Shown piece after piece: positions 27,074-36,632 of a stretch of 64,000 bases of DNA. The stretch spans positions 62,001-126,000 of the forward strand of contig NZ_AEVS01000101.1 in the NCBI RefSeq assembly GCF_000189255.1, in the 5' to 3' direction. The DNA comes from Vibrio brasiliensis LMG 20546. Lineage in GTDB: Bacteria; Pseudomonadota; Gammaproteobacteria; Enterobacterales; Vibrionaceae. Positions within the stretch are counted from its first letter, which is position 1, and each line of letters begins with the position of its first letter. Both the position numbers and the translations under genes were made by a program. The notes under the pieces were generated by a model, which was not told the origin of the DNA, searched no databases, and was given only the letters and a program-made list of their open reading frames with translations.

Positions 27074-28361
27074 ACACGAGTATGGCGAGTTAGTAGAATC
27101 TAAATCGACAACCAAGTTACTAGCGATAGCAACGTGGGCTGTCGCGTTATGTGTGATTATATTTGTTGTTTGGTCGCTGATGACTCAAGTTGATGAAATT
27201 GCAAAGGCTAAAGGGACAGTTATTCCCGAAGGTGAACGGCAGATTTTACAAAGTGAAATAGGCGGGAAGCTGAAACGTGTATTGGTTAAAGAGGGCGATT
27301 TAGTTGAAGCAGGTCAGGCATTGGTTGAGTTTGATGCTACGTTCCAAAGAACAACATTGGACGAGCTTAAGTCTCAGCAAGTGACTTTAGTTCTTTCCAT
27401 AGAGAGAATGAATGCATTACTGGATCAAAGGGAGCCGGATTTCTCGCTCTATTCCATTGAATACCCTTCTTTGGTCAGTGAACAGCAATCCCAACTGAGC
27501 GCACAAAAGGCTTTGTATTATCAACAAAGAGTAGTATTGGAAAAAGACAGTGAGCAGATCGCTGAGCAACTTCGATCAGTGAACAAAGCGTTACCCTCCT
27601 ATGAGAAGCAGTTACTGGCGACCAAGCAAGAGCTGAATATCTTAGAGAAAGGCTTTAAAGCAGGTAATATTTCTCGTTTGAGAGTACTAGAAATGAGGCA
27701 AAAGCTGGCGAGTATTGAGCAGCAAATTGCCGAGGCACGTGGTAAGCGCTCTGTGCTTGAAAGGCAGGCCGCAACAAATGAGCAGAAGATAGAGCAGTTA
27801 TTGGCAGAAGCTCGGGTAAAAGTGAGCGATGAACGTTCCAAAGCGGTTTCTGACCTTTCTGCGCTTAATGCAAGAGTTCGTTCCAGTGAAGCTAAGGTAT
27901 CGAATACGGTTGTGACTTCACCGCTAAAAGGTTTAGTACAGAGCGTTCCAAGCACTCAAGTCGGCGGAGTTATTCAGCCTGGAGGGACCGTGGTGGAGAT
28001 TGTTCCATTGACAGGTAAGGCTGATTTTAAAGCGAAACTTTCGCCTCGAGATATTGGTTTTGTTCGTCAAGGGCAACCAGTTCGTGTCAAAGTAGATGCA
28101 TTCGATTACAGTCGTTTTGGTGCGTTGCGCGGAGAAGTTGATAAGATTTCGCCAACGACGAGTCAAAATGAACGCGGCGAGATTTATTATGAAGTGGTTA
28201 TCTCAGTCGATAAGCCCTACTTCCATGATGATCCTGAAAGGTTCGCCATTTTACCTGGTATGACAGGTGAAGCGGATATTACTACGGGCGAAAAGTCGGT
28301 GTTTCAGTATCTCTGGAAACCCATTTATACCAACGTGAGTGTTGCATTCGGTGAGCGCTAA
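27066..28361 (+). CDS. type I secretion membrane fusion protein (HlyD family)
   Basis: A 431-residue periplasmic adaptor. There is one N-terminal membrane helix (about 18-42), a lipoyl-like half motif (AKGTVIPEGERQILQSEIGG, GDLVEAGQALVEFD), a long periplasmic coiled coil (about 95-280), the second lipoyl half (VVTSPLKGLVQSVPS) and a C-terminal beta-barrel ending in the HlyD-type LPGMTGEADITTGEKSV segment. It would bridge the ABC heterodimer to an outer-membrane TolC, which is not encoded here. It overlaps the ABC gene by eight bases with AAAGAGGTG as ribosome site. Confidence 0.9.
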   Translation: MAKHEYGELVESKSTTKLLAIATWAVALCVIIFVVWSLMTQVDEIAKAKGTVIPEGERQILQSEIGGKLKRVLVKEGDLVEAGQALVEFDATFQRTTLDELKSQQVTLVLSIERMNALLDQREPDFSLYSIEYPSLVSEQQSQLSAQKALYYQQRVVLEKDSEQIAEQLRSVNKALPSYEKQLLATKQELNILEKGFKAGNISRLRVLEMRQKLASIEQQIAEARGKRSVLERQAATNEQKIEQLLAEARVKVSDERSKAVSDLSALNARVRSSEAKVSNTVVTSPLKGLVQSVPSTQVGGVIQPGGTVVEIVPLTGKADFKAKLSPRDIGFVRQGQPVRVKVDAFDYSRFGALRGEVDKISPTTSQNERGEIYYEVVISVDKPYFHDDPERFAILPGMTGEADITTGEKSVFQYLWKPIYTNVSVAFGER

Positions 28362-28383
28362 TTTTCCGCGCTAGTAAAAAGAA

Positions 28384-28412
28384 AAAGAGCAGCGACTAGC
28401 TGCTCTTTGATT
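28384..28412. terminator. terminator between the secretion operon and the VCBS gene
   Basis: Ten-base perfect stem AAAGAGCAGC / GCTGCTCTTT, loop GACTA, T-rich on the plus side and A-rich before it. Probably bidirectional, since the genes converge. Confidence 0.9.
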
Positions 28413-28425
28413 TTATGATTTGGTC

Positions 28426-31400
28426 TCAATAGGGGTCAATAAAATTACTTGGATCAGCGTGGTCATGATGTTCATCTGGGCTGATGAGATCCTTATGTTT
28501 GCCATCATCATGTTCAACACCATGCTCGCCGGCTTGTGCGAGGTCAACGTCAGAGTTATGGGTATCAAGAGAGTGGTCTAAATTCTGATCTTGGGCGAGT
28601 ACGATATCAATGTCATCGGGTAAAACGGGTTGTGGCGATGTATCAGTTGACTCAGTTGTGACTTGAAGCCCAAGTGCAGATAGGTAAGCCGCTGCTCCAT
28701 GGTCAGAGTGAGAAGCATCATCGTAAGTAAAAGCCATATCAACCGACAACGGTTGGTCAATTTCTTCATCTGATTGACCGAATACTGGCGGAGGAGGTGG
28801 TGGTGGAGCTAAGGGAGACACATCAATACCAGTTAGGGTTGTCATATCAATGTGGTGTCCGCTACTTCCGTGAACTGACTGGGAATGCAAATGCAGGTGA
28901 ACAGCAACTTGGGAGTTTTGTGAGCCGTCTAGGGTCAAAACAAAGGAGTCGGTTTCATCGGTGCCCGATCCATAGCTTCCCCCGCCATGGGTTTTGATTA
29001 CACCAGACGATGAGCTGTAATCGTAATCCAGATGTCCAGTTTGAGGGTCAACATGAAGGGTACCAAATTGACCTTGTAGGCTAGTCACAACATGACCCCC
29101 ACCAGTTAATATTCCCCAACCATTTCCGCTATGGTGCTGAGGAGGCTGTCCAACGGATGTATGAAGGTCTTGGTTACCAGGTCCGCCTGTTATGTGAGCT
29201 GGTGCGACCAAAGTTGGTACTGGCTGAGTATCAGTATGACCATTAATTACGATCTGAACTTCTTTTGAAGCGGTGCCTCCATGCCCATCTGCCACGTTAA
29301 TCGTAAACTTGTCTGTGATGGTATCACCATCGTTTAGCGCATTAACATCAGGATTACCATCATTTAGTTGATAGTTCCAGGTGCGAGTTTGGTCATCATA
29401 GATAACATGACCATATTTGGGTTGGTGCTGTGCATCAATCGAAACAGACAGATGATCATTATGATCCACATCAGAGATTAGAACTGAGTCACTGATGCTG
29501 TGCCCTGAGTCTTCATCGATGGTGTGGACCGTTGTTTGGCTGGTTATTGTAGGAGCATCGTTACTCCCATGAATAGTGACTGTGATAACGTGTTTATCTC
29601 CACCTGCCCCTTGTACTTCATACTGTACTTGCTGGCTTTCGCCTTCACTAAGATGCTGTACATTGGCATTCGGGACGCTGTAGGTCCAATCGCCAGCTTT
29701 GCCTATTGAAAGAGACCCTCCGTACGGGTCGTGAATGGCATGAGCGCTATGCGTTGCATGAAAATGGTCTTGAGCTGTATCTGGGTCGGATATATTGAGT
29801 ACACCAGTAGTGAAGATTGTTCTTGGGGTGTTGCCTTGGACATGCACATCCTCTGTGACGCTCCCGGTGTCTGCCCCGGAAAAAGAAGCAACGTCGTTTT
29901 TTGCAGTCAGGATAGTAGTTGCTCCTGTATGTGTGACGCCTCCGTGGGCGTCTTTCACATCATAGGTAAATTGTACATTCCCGTTGTAATCCTTATCTGG
30001 AGTGAATGTGTAAGTGCCATCGTGATTATCGCGAACCGTACCGTGGTCTGCCTGTAGGTTATCAACGGTGAGTCGACCGACATCGTTGTTATCTATGTCA
30101 TGACTATGCGCGAGTAACTCCGCTTGAGTTAATGTGAGTGGACTATCTTCAGTCCCGGTTGCTAATTGAACTTGCGAGGTTACGAGCGGGTTATCATTCG
30201 AACCGTGGATGGTGACCGTAACGACCTGACTGGCACTGCCATCTTTGGAGGTGATAGTGAATGACTCAGTGAACGATTCGCCGCTACCAAGGTTCTGTAC
30301 TTCCGAAGAATTGTTATCAATCGTGTAAGACCAACTCCCTGAACGGCTGACCCAAAAATGTCCTCCATGAGCAGTGGTTTCGCTGTGCGCGATAGCTTGA
30401 GCATCATCATGATCTGGGTCGTGTACACGAATAAGCCCGCCAGCATATAGCTTCGTCGGGTCACTGAAACTGGTTCTATCTTCGTATAAGTTTGGATTAA
30501 CAGGCAACAGGTTAGGATCAACGACTTCTAAATAGGCTTGATTATCCTCACCATGAATAGTCACAGTAATATCTTTAGTTTGTCCGTCAGAGGTTTTGAC
30601 CTGAAAGTGCTCAGTAAGTGATTCGCCAGTTTTTAATTCATTGACAGCGTAATGTGCGTGATGATTACGAGCAGGATCTACGTAGTAACGGTAATCTCCA
30701 TCTGGCCAGATGGTTAACACACCGACGTTCTGCGAGCCTTGAATAATATCAAACACAAACTGAGCCTTATTATGGCTGTCTGGGTCTTGAAGCGCTATAT
30801 GACCGGAGTAATCCGAGATTCTTTGATAAGTCTTAAGTGCTTCCCCTTCAGTGAGGTCAATATTGGAGGAAACGACTTGAGCTTTGTCATCAGTGCCTAT
30901 GACCGTGATCGTTGCAGTTTGTGCCGTAGCAGCACCGTGAGAGTCGGTGACCTGATAGTGGAAGATGATGGTTTCTTTTTCACCAGCGGCTAAATGCTGG
31001 AATGTTGAAGAGGTCGCATCGACTAACAATGTGTGTCCGTCTTTCGCAAAACCAACCCCAGGTGGTAATGCGCCGTTATGGCCTTGATAGTTGCACTGAA
31101 TTTGACCGATCGACAGCGCATCACCTTCTTGATCTGTTGCGCCTTGTAAAAGATCCAGTTGATGATGGCTATCGCTGTCTTCTTTCACGCTATCGGTGAG
31201 TGGTGTGACAATTGGGGCATCATTTGTCCCAGTAATCGTGATGGTCAGATTTTCAGTGGCACTTGCATGATGTTCGTCGGTCACAGTTACCGGTATTGTC
31301 AGAGTTTGTACCTGACCAACTTGCAAGTGTTGGTAACTAGGGTGGCCTGGGTCAAAAGCGTAGCTGCCATCCGCGTTTAGAGTGAGTCCATCCACTCTCT

Positions 31401-34191
31401 GAGCAATCGAATAGGTCAACTTTGCATTATGGTCAATATCGTTGGCGATCATTTGTCCCGATAGTACTGCACCATCTTCAGTTACGGTATGATGCTGTGC
31501 TGATAACGTCGGTGCATCATTGCTACCATGGATGGTGACTTGAATGGTGAAAATAGTGCCATCTTGAGATTTGATAGTGCACTCATCGGTAATGGTTTCA
31601 CCTTGGCTAAGGGTTTGAATCAAAGGTTGATGGTCTTTGATGGTGTAGGTGTAATTGCCATCTTGCTGTAGAAGGACATGTCCACCGAGTTTGGTGTCGT
31701 AGCCTATGCCCTGATAGGTTTGCGAACCTAGGTTAATATCAAACTGAGCTTCACCTTTATCTGGATCCACTATATTAAGCTTCCCATCAAAATGAAGGTT
31801 GTCGTGGGTATCAATGTAACTGCGATCTTCAGTGACCCCTGCTTGATGCTGATCAGAAATCGCGTAGCTAATATGTGCATTGTCGGGCGTTGGCGTTAAC
31901 GTCAGGGATGCCCCTGTTGGTGTTGTACCTCCATGGGCATCTTTGACGTCATAAAGGAAATGGACGGGACCGTTATAATCTTTGTCGGGGGTAAAGGTGT
32001 AAGTACCGTCTTGATTATCAAGAATGGTCCCATGGTCTGCACGTAGATTAGCGATGCTAAGCTTACCAGCATCATTGGTATCTACATCGAGACTGTGCGA
32101 AAGTAATTCAGCCTGAGTAATGGTTTGCTGTAAGTCTTCTTTTCCTGAGTTAAGCTGAACTTGGCCCGAAACATACGGTGAGTCATTATCACCATGTATA
32201 GTAATTACAATGTCGTGGGTAGTTCCATCAGCGCTACGAATAGTGATTGTGTCGGTGAGTTGTTCACCATTGCCCAAAGCGTCAATTTTCCTTCCGACAG
32301 GGCTGTTACCAACGTCCGCGTAGTAACTCCAATTACCATTTTTTTGGAGTATCAATCGCCCGTACTGACCAAAGTACTGATAGTGGGGGGCATTGTTATC
32401 GAAGTGCGCTTCCCCTGAATCTTGGTCTATGATCGTTAGTTTTCCAGATGTATGAATACTATCGTTCCATAGGTGGGAGGTATTACCTCTTTGATAGTCG
32501 GGCGATCTGTCGGCATAAATCGATTCATACACATCCCCTGTGTCGGTACCTGTTATCTGAGCACCGTCATTGGTCCCGGTAATTGCTATTTCGAGGTTTT
32601 GAGTGGTGCTTGCCCCATGCTCATCAGTCACCGTTACAGGAATAGTGAGTGTTTGAGTCTGGCCTTGAACCAAATGTTGATAAGCAGAATGAGTGGGGTC
32701 GAAACGATAACTACCGTCCGAGCTTAACGTTAATCCGTCGATTGGGTTAGCTATCGAATACGTCAAGACGGCGTTGTTGTCGATATCTTTACCAACCATC
32801 TGTCCTGACAACTGTGCACCATCTTCATCCACAGAGTGAGACTGAGCTTGTAGTGATGGTGCATCGTTGTTTCCCTTAACGTCAATCGTGATCGAGTGAG
32901 TTGTGCCATCTGCAGACCGAACAGTAAATACTTCTTGGCGGTGTTCAGTTTGGTTGAGGTGCTGAATTTCAGGCTTATTGTTGTCGAGAATATAGTACCA
33001 TGAACCGTCGGAAGTTAACTCTAAATGGCCAAACAGACCGGTTTGTTGGGTTGCTATAAAGTGATCTTGATTCGCATCAGGATCCACTATTGACAGCTGT
33101 CCGGTGATTGAGGTTTGTTTATCTTCGGTAACGGAACCTAAACCACCGGTAATGGATGCGTTGTCGTCAGTGCCTCCAATCGACATATTAACAACTTGGG
33201 GGGTTCCGTCTTTGGTGTGAATGACAAACGATTCGTGAAGAGAAGTTTGCGACGTTAATGCTTGAATGTTGGCCTGTGAGTTTTGGACTAGGTACTGCCA
33301 GTGACCTTGTGAATCTATGGATAGCGTACCGTATTTGCCGATTATGGTTTCTGGCTGAACTGCACTCTGGTCGTGGTCTGGGTCGACGACATCAATTTTG
33401 CCAGCCGTGCTGATTAATCCATTCGAGTCGACATTGTGATCTTCAGTAACGCTACCTTGGAGAACTCCAGAGATCTTCGGCGCGTCTTGATGACCCTGTA
33501 CGGGGATCTGGACAAGTATTTGAGCCCCATTTGATAGATGAAGAGTAAAGGTGTCGGTCCCAGGCTCGTTCTTATGGAGCAATACGTAAGCTGGAGCAGT
33601 TGGATTAAGAGTAAATGTATAGTGGCCATCAGTTGTTACATGTAACGAGCCATACTTACCTTTGATTGTTTCATCAATATAAGTAACGGGTGTTTGTGTA
33701 GTAGGCTGGGGATTTGTATGTGGTGCCGGTTGCTGTATTACGGGCATATTAGGTATTGGAGTACTGGACGTGTGACCGATAACGCGATGAACCATCGGGT
33801 GAAGCTTGGTCGATAAATGATGAGACGAATTTAGAGACACGGTGACATGGGCATTGTCGGTTATGTCAGTTTCAACGACTGTGTCACCCATAGGCTCTGG
33901 AGTTTGCTTAACCAGACTATCTGACGTTTCATTGCTTGCTACAACTGCGCTGCTTATTTCAGCAGGAGAAGGCTGATCAGGACTTCCACTGGTGCGATTG
34001 TCATCGTTTAAAACGTTCGTTTGGTCTTCGCTGCTTAATGCCAGTGAAGGCAAAATCATAGCGAGCTCTTGGGGAATAGGAACGTTGACGTTTAATTGAG
34101 GGAACAGTCGTGTTTTCTTGATCTTCTCACGAGATGAATTTCTGTTAGTCGGTGTTTCAGAATGTGGATGCTTGTTGTCACCAGTCGTCAT
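28426..34191 (-). CDS. giant VCBS/cadherin-like repeat protein, putative type I substrate
   Basis: A 1921-residue protein built of about 14-15 immunoglobulin-like modules of roughly 95-120 residues from about residue 120 to 1700. Most follow the VCBS pattern: VTED start, a DPD turn, a DGxWxY strand, GE(S/T), and an end in TIxGxNDAP. Two are cadherin-like with DKDYNG and YDVKDAHGG. There is no signal peptide, as in type I substrates, and no tandem GGxGxDxxx RTX nonapeptides. The N-terminal 110 residues are disordered; near residue 1797 there is a seven-proline run, followed by a tail rich in Asp, Glu and His ending NFIDPY. It faces the secretion operon, so it is probably its substrate: a surface adhesin or biofilm matrix protein (inference). 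Confidence 0.87.
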   Translation of the reverse strand: MTTGDNKHPHSETPTNRNSSREKIKKTRLFPQLNVNVPIPQELAMILPSLALSSEDQTNVLNDDNRTSGSPDQPSPAEISSAVVASNETSDSLVKQTPEPMGDTVVETDITDNAHVTVSLNSSHHLSTKLHPMVHRVIGHTSSTPIPNMPVIQQPAPHTNPQPTTQTPVTYIDETIKGKYGSLHVTTDGHYTFTLNPTAPAYVLLHKNEPGTDTFTLHLSNGAQILVQIPVQGHQDAPKISGVLQGSVTEDHNVDSNGLISTAGKIDVVDPDHDQSAVQPETIIGKYGTLSIDSQGHWQYLVQNSQANIQALTSQTSLHESFVIHTKDGTPQVVNMSIGGTDDNASITGGLGSVTEDKQTSITGQLSIVDPDANQDHFIATQQTGLFGHLELTSDGSWYYILDNNKPEIQHLNQTEHRQEVFTVRSADGTTHSITIDVKGNNDAPSLQAQSHSVDEDGAQLSGQMVGKDIDNNAVLTYSIANPIDGLTLSSDGSYRFDPTHSAYQHLVQGQTQTLTIPVTVTDEHGASTTQNLEIAITGTNDGAQITGTDTGDVYESIYADRSPDYQRGNTSHLWNDSIHTSGKLTIIDQDSGEAHFDNNAPHYQYFGQYGRLILQKNGNWSYYADVGNSPVGRKIDALGNGEQLTDTITIRSADGTTHDIVITIHGDNDSPYVSGQVQLNSGKEDLQQTITQAELLSHSLDVDTNDAGKLSIANLRADHGTILDNQDGTYTFTPDKDYNGPVHFLYDVKDAHGGTTPTGASLTLTPTPDNAHISYAISDQHQAGVTEDRSYIDTHDNLHFDGKLNIVDPDKGEAQFDINLGSQTYQGIGYDTKLGGHVLLQQDGNYTYTIKDHQPLIQTLSQGETITDECTIKSQDGTIFTIQVTIHGSNDAPTLSAQHHTVTEDGAVLSGQMIANDIDHNAKLTYSIAQRVDGLTLNADGSYAFDPGHPSYQHLQVGQVQTLTIPVTVTDEHHASATENLTITITGTNDAPIVTPLTDSVKEDSDSHHQLDLLQGATDQEGDALSIGQIQCNYQGHNGALPPGVGFAKDGHTLLVDATSSTFQHLAAGEKETIIFHYQVTDSHGAATAQTATITVIGTDDKAQVVSSNIDLTEGEALKTYQRISDYSGHIALQDPDSHNKAQFVFDIIQGSQNVGVLTIWPDGDYRYYVDPARNHHAHYAVNELKTGESLTEHFQVKTSDGQTKDITVTIHGEDNQAYLEVVDPNLLPVNPNLYEDRTSFSDPTKLYAGGLIRVHDPDHDDAQAIAHSETTAHGGHFWVSRSGSWSYTIDNNSSEVQNLGSGESFTESFTITSKDGSASQVVTVTIHGSNDNPLVTSQVQLATGTEDSPLTLTQAELLAHSHDIDNNDVGRLTVDNLQADHGTVRDNHDGTYTFTPDKDYNGNVQFTYDVKDAHGGVTHTGATTILTAKNDVASFSGADTGSVTEDVHVQGNTPRTIFTTGVLNISDPDTAQDHFHATHSAHAIHDPYGGSLSIGKAGDWTYSVPNANVQHLSEGESQQVQYEVQGAGGDKHVITVTIHGSNDAPTITSQTTVHTIDEDSGHSISDSVLISDVDHNDHLSVSIDAQHQPKYGHVIYDDQTRTWNYQLNDGNPDVNALNDGDTITDKFTINVADGHGGTASKEVQIVINGHTDTQPVPTLVAPAHITGGPGNQDLHTSVGQPPQHHSGNGWGILTGGGHVVTSLQGQFGTLHVDPQTGHLDYDYSSSSGVIKTHGGGSYGSGTDETDSFVLTLDGSQNSQVAVHLHLHSQSVHGSSGHHIDMTTLTGIDVSPLAPPPPPPPVFGQSDEEIDQPLSVDMAFTYDDASHSDHGAAAYLSALGLQVTTESTDTSPQPVLPDDIDIVLAQDQNLDHSLDTHNSDVDLAQAGEHGVEHDDGKHKDLISPDEHHDHADPSNFIDPY

Positions 34192-34379
34192 TGATGTACC
34201 CTGCGCTTATGAAATTGGTCTTCTTTCATTAAAGTACAGAATATGGTTGTGTGCTAACTTTGTAACTCACTAAAATTATTAAAGTTAGTGGTTTCAGAGC
34301 CAAGCCGTCAATTTATGTCTAATGCAATTCAACTGGCATTAAAAAATGGTACTGTAAATTGCAATCCGAACAAGTGGTC

Positions 34380-35579
34380 TTAATGACTTTTTCTATGAAC
34401 ATAACCCACAACCGTGAACCCAAGCGTGATGACAAAGCTGGCCCATATCGCTTTTGAGGGTGAGCCATCAGCAAGGTAGCCGGCAAATGTGCTGCCGATG
34501 GACACCGCTGCGATTTTCAGAGCTGCGATCCACATAAAGACCTGTGAAGAACTTTCGCTTGGTGCGTAGTCAACCCTTGCAGCCAGGCTCGCGGCGAAGA
34601 AAAGTGCGTTGGTAACGCCACAGATGAAGAAGGCGCCAAGTCCCAACTCATAGCCGGTCGAAATCGAAACCAGTAGCAGACCACACGATACACCAATCGC
34701 AGATAAGATCATGAGCTGTTCGGGCTCTTTTTGACTAGGGAAGCGTATCAAACAAAGTGCACCTACGAGATTTCCGATACCATAAAAAGAAACCAGCGTT
34801 GCTGAGCTAGCCTGAGTTTGTCCCCATTGTTCAGCCAGAAAGATCGCACAAACTGGCAGCGCCGCTAAAGAAAATGAGGTGGCAACGGTCAGATACATGG
34901 TGCGGGTCAGTGGACCTATGCTGATAATTTGTTGTGCGACCTTGGCTATACTCGGCACGGATGTGGACTGACTATTATGATGGCTATTCACTGGCAGCCT
35001 CATAATCAACAGGGAACTTATCAAAGGAAACAGAGCGATTGATATCAGTGCTGACTGTGTGTCACTGATGTTGGTTAACCCTGCAACCACCATGGGGCCT
35101 AACGTACCGCCGACGGCGTAGCTGCAAACATCCCATGCGTGTGCTTTTCTTCTCATCGCATAGTTTGAACTAAATAAGCCATTCAACAATCCACTGATCC
35201 CTCCCATCAGGTAAGGGGCAGAACCACCACAAATGATCAGTAACAGCATTATCGCGGATAGAGTTAGATGCTGGAAGAAGAGGGCTGTAGCGAGCATGAA
35301 CACACTATAGACACATGCCGCTGCGATGATCAGTTTTCTTGAATCACGCGCCATATCTAACCAACGTCCCCATATAGGACCAAGTAGATGCGGGGCGCTC
35401 AGACAAGCGGCAAGTATGCCCATTTGATGACTCAGCACCCCATTCTCAGACGCGAGGAGCAATACACCGACAATGGCAGCACCTGTTGCCGTTCTGGCAA
35501 AGCAAGCCAGACTGAAGTACAGATACAACAAGGTCTTATCATTGTGAGCCTTTGCTGTGGTGCTACGAATATTGTCCAT
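34380..35579 (-). CDS. MFS transporter
   Basis: A 399-residue, 12-helix major facilitator protein. The loop after helix 2 reads GPIWGRWLDMARDSRKL, a loose motif A. An AAGGAG ribosome site lies seven bases before the ATG. It is downstream of, and 22 bases from, the DHDPS-family lyase gene in one operon opposite a MocR regulator, which suggests uptake or release of the lyase's substrate or product. The N-terminal half is conserved better than the C-terminal half, and no substrate can be named. Confidence 0.82.
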   Translation of the reverse strand: MDNIRSTTAKAHNDKTLLYLYFSLACFARTATGAAIVGVLLLASENGVLSHQMGILAACLSAPHLLGPIWGRWLDMARDSRKLIIAAACVYSVFMLATALFFQHLTLSAIMLLLIICGGSAPYLMGGISGLLNGLFSSNYAMRRKAHAWDVCSYAVGGTLGPMVVAGLTNISDTQSALISIALFPLISSLLIMRLPVNSHHNSQSTSVPSIAKVAQQIISIGPLTRTMYLTVATSFSLAALPVCAIFLAEQWGQTQASSATLVSFYGIGNLVGALCLIRFPSQKEPEQLMILSAIGVSCGLLLVSISTGYELGLGAFFICGVTNALFFAASLAARVDYAPSESSSQVFMWIAALKIAAVSIGSTFAGYLADGSPSKAIWASFVITLGFTVVGYVHRKSH

Positions 35580-35601
35580 ATGTTTCTCCTTACTGTGAGC
35601 G

Positions 35602-36495
35602 CTATGCGAGTTCCAGCTCTGAAATCAGTTTTTGTACAACGAGCTTGGATTCACTGTTTAGTCCGGTCAAAGGAGCGGGTAGACACGGGGATTCGGCATA
35701 GCCCAATAGTTCAGCAGCACTTGCCATTACACGCATTCCACCGAGGTTATCTGAGAACAGTTGCCACAGCTGGTCATATTTTTGCGAGAGTTGTTTCGCT
35801 TGCTCAGGGGGGCAGAGCTTTGCTTGCTCAAACAGATGTTGAGCCGTTCTTGGGAACAAACCTGCCAGAACGGAATACCAAACATCACATCCGGACTGAA
35901 TGCCATTAGCAGCAAAGGCGTCACCACTAACGCCAATCGTGACATTGTCTGGTACTAGTTTTTTTAGCTGTTGAACTCTGCGTTGGCCCTGTTCGTCAAA
36001 TTGCATCCCAGGGAACTTGATTGACTGCACCATTTTCAGCTTTGCGATCTCTGCATGGAGCTGGTCACTAAAGGTAAAGTGAGTGGCGGCTGGGTTGTCA
36101 TATACACAAACCGGGACCGAAACACTTTCAGATACTCGGCGATAGAGTTCATAGACTTCTTCATCGAATAGGCGTTGATAAGAAATAGGCGCGAGTAAAA
36201 GCCCTTTGGCTCCGAGCTGCTCCGCTTGTTCAGCATTCGCGAGCACATCCCTTAGTCGCAGAGACCCGATGCCGACCAAGACGGGAATATCTCCGGCCAT
36301 TTCGACAGCCGTTGAGATCGCATGATGTTTTTCTTGCGCGTTTAAATACGGGTATAAACCTGTCGAGCCTAACGCACATATAGAGTCTACTTGTGCATCG
36401 ATTAATCGACCTAGAACCTGACTATAGGCGGTAACATCAACTCGTTCATCCGACATTGGGGTAATAGGGAAAGCACTGATTCCATTAAATATCAT
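35602..36495 (-). CDS. DHDPS/NAL-family Schiff-base aldolase
   Basis: A 297-residue TIM-barrel lyase or synthase of the dihydrodipicolinate synthase family. The Schiff-base lysine is in SIKFPGM near residue 161, the catalytic tyrosine in VCVYDNPAA near 131, and the pyruvate-binding loop reads ALGSTGLYPYL (usually GTTGE; here STGLY). Because dapA is normally a housekeeping gene and the loop differs, this is more likely a catabolic member acting on a keto-sugar acid, N-acylneuraminate or a hydroxy-oxo acid. It is co-transcribed with an MFS transporter and opposite a MocR regulator, so a small inducible catabolic unit is inferred. Confidence 0.82.
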   Translation of the reverse strand: MIFNGISAFPITPMSDERVDVTAYSQVLGRLIDAQVDSICALGSTGLYPYLNAQEKHHAISTAVEMAGDIPVLVGIGSLRLRDVLANAEQAEQLGAKGLLLAPISYQRLFDEEVYELYRRVSESVSVPVCVYDNPAATHFTFSDQLHAEIAKLKMVQSIKFPGMQFDEQGQRRVQQLKKLVPDNVTIGVSGDAFAANGIQSGCDVWYSVLAGLFPRTAQHLFEQAKLCPPEQAKQLSQKYDQLWQLFSDNLGGMRVMASAAELLGYAESPCLPAPLTGLNSESKLVVQKLISELELA

Positions 36496-36574
36496 AGATA
36501 AATTCCTTTCATTACGTGTGTTTACAGAGTGCTATGAGACAATAATGAAAAAACCACTAACAAGTGATATCTTA

Positions 36575-36625
36575 GTCATAGTCATAAAACTTTATTGTCA
36601 TAGTTCGATATAAACATTGTCATAG
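36575..36625 (+). promoter_or_regulatory. 22-bp-phased GTCATAG operator for the MocR regulator
   Basis: GTCATAG occurs at 36575-36581, 36597-36603 and 36619-36625, each exactly 22 bases apart, with one extra GTCATAA at 36581. The last copy ends eight bases before the MocR ATG. Same-strand repeats two helical turns apart are typical of MocR/GabR-type binding sites. Confidence 0.7.
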
Positions 36626-36632
36626 GACAAAG

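Noticed and set aside
28797-33629. Several open frames on both strands within the VCBS gene
   Set aside because: They are antisense or shifted-frame shadows of a repetitive gene with a continuous, domain-rich frame.
28426-34191. RTX toxin or LapA-type adhesin identity for the giant protein
   Set aside because: No tandem RTX nonapeptides, no LapA-like N-terminal retention module recognised, and no LapD/LapG genes nearby.
35388-35909. 173-codon plus-strand frame antisense to the MFS and lyase genes
   Set aside because: Spans the junction of two real genes on the other strand and has no recognisable domain.
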